A stretch of 18,963 bases of DNA. Source: Cyclostephanos tholiformis (Eukaryota; Bacillariophyta; Thalassiosirophyceae; Thalassiosirales; Thalassiosiraceae). Below, piece after piece: positions 15,383 to 18,963 of the stretch. Made by a program: the position numbers and the translations under genes. Position 1 is the first letter of the stretch. Each line of letters starts with the position of its first letter. The stretch is from the NCBI GenBank assembly GCA_036939975.1, contig JALLPB010000326.1, positions 1 through 18,963 on the forward strand. Reading direction: 5' to 3'. The notes under the pieces are model-generated. The model worked only from the letters and a program-made list of their open reading frames with translations, did not search any database and had not been told where the DNA came from.

Positions 15383-16800
15383 ATGGATCCTTCTTCTCTC
15401 TCTGGTGATTTCAATTTTGGTGCCAGTTTCAGTGATTTTGGTCCCAATTTTGGGCAGGCCTTTGAGTTTGGTCCCGCCTTTGATGCGGTTTTCAGTAATT
15501 TTGATGGCTCTGTTTCTGTCCAATTCAACGATGCTTCTGTTCCTCTTGGTGGGTGGTTTGATGGCAGCGTTCATCCCCATAGCGATCATCGTGAGCGGAG
15601 GTCCAATTGCCACTATTGCATTGAGAGTGTCCACGAGTCTGCATGGTATCGGTATTTTACTCGTCCGGGGATGACGAGGGAGCTAACCCATGAGCTCTCT
15701 GCCTCCGACCGCTACAGCCAGTTTTGCCATTTCTTCCGCATGCCTCTGTGGAAGGTCGAGGAGCTGACAAATTTGCTGATTGAGCGCGCTTACGTCCCGT
15801 TTCCGCATTCGAAGTCTCACCAGGTGGAGTTTGTGAGCGGACGGAGCTCCTGGTCATGTCATCACTCTATCTGTTGGGTACTGGTTCTGGGTTCCGATCG
15901 TGCCAGCCCTTGTGTTCCATATCTACTTCGGAGGTTCGAAAATTCTTCTTTCTCTTCTTGGATGCCATTTGCGACATGCGCAGCGAGCAGATTTCTATGC
16001 CGTCAAATATTACGGCGTATCAGCGTGTTGAGGGCATGTATAGCGCGAATGGCTTGCCAGGGTGTTGTGGATCAATCGACGTTGTTCACGTCCGGTGGTC
16101 TAATTGTCCAGCTGGGGACTATAACCGCGCCAAGGGAAAAGAGTCGTATCCTTCCCTTGGCTTTGAGTGTGTGACCGACTTTAACCGACGGATAATGTCA
16201 ATTTACGGTCCGCACTTCGGATCGCGCAATGATATGGATATCGTCAAAACGGACAAGTCAGTTGCAGCGATGTCCAAGAAGAGCCTTTTTCGTGATGCCC
16301 GCTGGAAGTATTACGACCAAGATGGTGAAGTGCGGACAAATCGGGGCGCGTACCTTATTTGTGATAATGGGTACTTGCGTTGGCCGACGACCATTTGTCC
16401 TTTCACGCGCGTGGATGTAGGTTCGGCTCAGGGGTATTTCACGACCCACCTGGAGGGCATCCGTAAGGATGTAGAGTGCACATTCGGAATCCTCAAAAAG
16501 AGGTGGCGAATCCTGAATAATGGATTCTTTTATCGGCAAGTAAAGGTTTGTGAAAAGATTTTTGTAACGTGCTGCTGGTTGCATAATTTTTTATTGGACT
16601 TGATGGATCGCACGAATATAAATCTCGGTCGTGGGGCTCCCATTGGAAATGATGGATTATGGTTGTCAGGTCCGTCTGATTCTGAACCTCCTGCTGACGA
16701 AGGTAAAAACGATCGTATATTATCTGAGCTGTTTTCTCACCGACGTGCGCAGTTGGTTCATCATCTGCACATGTTTCGAAGGATGGGTGCAATTGAGTAG
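15383..16800 (+). CDS. PIF/Harbinger-type DDE transposase with an apparent frameshift
   Basis: The N-terminal part reads from an ATG at 15383 (context GACCATGGA) to about 15843; the rest reads in another frame through the stop at 16798-16800. Continuity is clear: ...HQVEFVSGR in the first frame leads to ELLVMSSLYLLGTGSGF in the second, so one base is missing (or two added), or ribosomes shift by -1. No intron of sensible size with good sites repairs it. After the shift, counting residues from the methionine at 15856, the catalytic core is visible: GCCGSIDVVHVRW with D75, FGSRNDMDIV (D126), LICDNGYLRWP with D170, and DVECTFGILKKRWRIL with E207, then CCWLHNFLLDL, all in the order of Harbinger/plant-transposon DDE enzymes. 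The N-terminus has an unusual Phe-Gly-rich run (15410-15510). If the frameshift is real, the copy is inactive. Confidence 0.85.
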
Positions 16801-16888
16801 AGAAGGAGGTGGTTGCCTGTATTAGATTGATAGATAGATTAATAAATTTATATAAATGGGAACTAACGAATTAACCATCTACTATGTT
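16801..16888. other. Tail-to-tail spacer between the two transposon genes
   Basis: Eighty-eight bp of A/T-rich DNA (with GATAGATAGATTAATAAATTTATA) separate two converging stops and must hold both poly(A) sites. Confidence 0.5.
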
Positions 16889-18766
16889 TTATTCAGAAGA
16901 ATCTCCAGATGCTGGGTTAGTCACTCCAGACTGCGGTGTAGTAGTCGCCTCCCCCCCAATGTTGCGATCGCCTCGTCCAATGTCGACACCGCCTCCACCA
17001 AGCATTCCGGGCAACTGATTCACTAAATGCAACAGCTGTGATTCATACCACTCCCTCCCATGCCGGCCAACGTACAACTCCTCAAGCTTTTGCATGATAG
17101 AAATTTTTCGTTCGATCGAATCGATCTTATTTTTCTCAATGACCGACCGCATGCCGTCTACCTGCGCCCTCTTTGCATCTGCTTCGACTTCACCCACTCT
17201 AACCGTTCTTGTAGCCCCATCTTCGTCAACAACTTCAATACGACGATTACCTTTTGCCGTAGCTCGATCACTTCCAATAAGAGAGCGCGTTTTCTCCCTC
17301 ACCGTATTACGGGTTGGTCCAGGCGGAAGCTGTGCCGGTCTCGTTGCAATATCCTTGTTGTTCTTGTGAACAAGAACCGACAGGATATATTTACACGACT
17401 TGTGCTCTAGCCACCAGGTTGCTGGAATCATGTGGGAAACAGCGATCGGATCCTCGTAATTCAAACCTTCGACGGCCTACGGATGTGTTGTGAATTCCGC
17501 GGGATAATACACAAAAAAAGGGAAATCATACTCAGAAGAGCTCACCGGATTATTCTCCGCCCAGAGCTTGGCGACAACTGGTTGGCGCAAATGCTGGAGT
17601 TGAGGCGTTCCGCTTGGAAGCTTGTTCAAGCTGCCAAACCCTGGAAATTTGTAGGCGAATTTTTTCAATAAACTTAGCTCCGTCTCGTACTTCCGGAGAA
17701 GACACCCGGCATCCATTTCCCCCTTCCGCATCCCCTTGAACCTTTTCATCATCTGGCCACGAATTGACTCATCAAAAAACATCTCGTCGGGAATCTCGCG
17801 CAGCATATGCAGGTACTCGTCAAAGTACGCAGCCTCCCTCTTCTCCTTCGTCATCGTACCCATTTCCCTTACTATCGACCCCGCCTCAACCATCACAGCA
17901 AGCTCAACTGTCCCGCGATTCTCCTCGCAAATCAGGTGACGCTCCATATAATGACTAAGACGGTCGAAAAAGGAAAACCTACTGACCTCAAGATCAGTGG
18001 GGCGAAGAACGGACTCTTCATTGGAGCTAGCAATGGACGAAGCCTCTGGCGAGCTCGGAAAAATAGCATCATCGTCGAGACCGGTGGTTTTCCCCCCTGC
18101 AACAATTGTCGTGGCAATCTCCGTGTAAACCATCGGAGACTTCCGTGCAGAACCCCTCGGATTACATTTCGACAAGGTCGGCGATGAAGCAGCATTGTTG
18201 CTAAAAGCAACAACCCCCATCAATGCCTCGAAGGTCAGCATGGGAGCTGACCTTAACTTTGATACCTGGTCTGGATCGAGCATGGTGTGGTGACGTTCCG
18301 GACTCACCTCACCACACATCCCACACTTGCCAAGCAACGCGCCACCATCTCCAACGTAGTGAAGAATGCGGCAGCAGTTCGAATACCAAGCATTCCAAAG
18401 GGGAGGGACCACGGGGATGCCCCCCCCTGGAGAGGAATCAACAGCACCTGCGGACGCGTTCTTGGCCCTCTTGGGCGAACGCTCCAACGAATCATCGAGG
18501 GGGGCGGCGGTCACACCAGGCGTCGTCTCCTCGACGGCAGAAGCTATCGACGCGACAGGGATGCGCACAGCGGGAGACAGCTGCGCGGCAATTTTGGCGT
18601 TAGCAACATTCTTCGCGCCGCGTGGGGGGGAAGTACGGTGCGTCACAGCATCATCGCCACCGCCGGCAGCATTTTTTTTGGCCTCGGCAACCTTTGCAGG
18701 GTGGGTAGGGCCGACGGCAACGCTACCACGGTGGCCACCCCTCGCTCGAACGACCTTGGGGGGCAT
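16889..18766 (-). CDS. Companion protein of the Harbinger-type transposon
   Basis: Exons 18766-17546 and 17476-16889 join across a 69-nt intron (donor CCG|GTGAGC, acceptor CCGTAG|GCC, phase 0), giving 602 residues. Since 69 is a multiple of three, both exons share a frame; the in-frame TAG lies at the acceptor and is removed by splicing. I chose the ATG at 18766 (MPPKVVRARG). The upstream ATG at 18904 would add a hydrophobic leader unlikely for a nuclear protein. Features in order: a basic Ala/Pro-rich N-terminus with a possible nuclear signal SPKRAKN (97-103); a Cys/His cluster C131-C132, C148xxC151, H159-H160, possibly zinc-binding; a conserved-looking central region about 255-400; in exon 2, WWLEHKSCKYILSVLVHKN; and a likely coiled coil (IEKNKIDSIERKISIMQKLEEL). 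In known PIF/Harbinger elements the second gene encodes a Myb/SANT-like DNA-binding partner. I do not see a clear Myb fold here, so the function is inferred from context. Confidence 0.75.
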
Positions 18767-18963
18767 TAAGACTACGTCAGGAGAGCCTTGAGACACGTCG
18801 AGGAGGAGAAATACCAGCAATGCCGATCGCACCAAACAACTGAGAAGTTCGAGCGATGCAAAGGGCAGACAGGGTGCTATGTGCGTATATGCGTATATGT
18901 GCACGTGCTAACAACAAAATCCACATAAAATTTGGAAGAAGCATAAAATTTCAATCGAAAAAC
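18767..18963. promoter_or_regulatory. Promoter and subterminal region of the companion gene
   Basis: Contains the upstream sequence of the minus-strand companion gene, GTATATGCGTATATGTGCAC-type alternating purine/pyrimidine near 18884-18905, and two CATAAAATTT motifs (about 18924 and 18939) matching the left subterminal repeats. The terminal inverted repeat is not evident before the window ends. Confidence 0.45.

Larger units (their letters stand above)
14985..18963 (+). mobile_element. PIF/Harbinger-type autonomous DNA transposon, right end not located
   Basis: The block contains a Harbinger-type DDE transposase and a second large gene tail to tail with it, the two-gene layout usual for PIF/Harbinger elements. 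Both flanks carry the same A/T-rich motif: CATAAAA/TTTTATG many times at about 14995-15250 and again at 18925-18950. I could not find terminal inverted repeats or a target duplication. The left boundary is therefore approximate, and the right end may lie outside the window. Confidence 0.65.

Noticed and set aside
14821..15408. A 195-codon plus-strand frame rich in Phe, Lys and His
   Set aside because: It runs through the subterminal CATAAAA repeats of the transposon and has no domain. The transposase frame overlaps its end.
17477..17479. In-frame TAG as a nonsense mutation or read-through stop in the transposon companion gene
   Set aside because: A 69-nt GT-AG intron with good sites, similar in length to others in the window, removes it and keeps the frame.
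1..18963. CRISPR arrays, rRNA or bacterial operon features
   Set aside because: No regularly spaced repeats, rRNA-like segments or bacterial gene organisation were seen. Introns and plastid presequences show nuclear eukaryotic DNA.

Overview
The window looks like nuclear DNA from a photosynthetic stramenopile, most likely a centric diatom. Two proteins carry the diatom bipartite plastid presequence with an A-F-A-P motif right after the signal peptide. Introns are sparse, mostly short (69-172 nt, one of 338 nt) and GT-AG. One protein has the hallmarks of a secreted diatom cell-wall protein. Genes lie in both orientations with short intergenic gaps, and transposon-derived blocks interrupt them.

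Layout. 1-3300 is an old repeat-rich block. It is almost free of CpG and holds a decayed Tc1/IS630-like DDE transposase (about 580-1499), then a roughly 600-base pyrimidine tract that flips to a G-rich tract. 3650-5303 (+) is a three-exon glycosyltransferase-like protein with a C-terminal membrane segment. 5520-6149 (-) is a plastid-targeted glutaredoxin whose active site reads S-P-S-C. It is divergent, across 326 bp, from 6476-7423 (+), a three-exon plastid GUN4 protein of the Mg-chelatase/tetrapyrrole branch. 7934-10030 (-) is a 698-residue disordered Ser/Asp-rich protein with many S/T-P sites and no recognised family.

10422-11011 holds two small inverted-repeat elements side by side. The second is a 472-bp PIF/Harbinger-like MITE with a TTA target duplication, ending 124 bp before the ATG of a CAF1/POP2 deadenylase (11136-12730, +, two exons, all DEDDh residues present). 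13109-13278 holds two diverged copies of a coding-like segment. 13365-14727 (-) encodes a 412-residue secreted protein with RXL-type processing sites, a KxxKxxKxK cluster, a Pro/Thr/Ser linker and two matching six-cysteine repeats: a candidate silica or cell-wall protein. From about 14985 to the window end lies a PIF/Harbinger-type DNA transposon. It has subterminal CATAAAA repeats, a DDE transposase (+, apparently frameshifted) and, tail to tail with it, a two-exon companion protein (-).

Associations. The glutaredoxin-GUN4 head-to-head pair is the one arrangement suggesting joint function: both products are predicted plastid proteins sharing an upstream region. The transposase and its companion belong to one element. 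The remaining genes look like unrelated housekeeping or surface genes. All calls come from reading the sequence; no database search was run.
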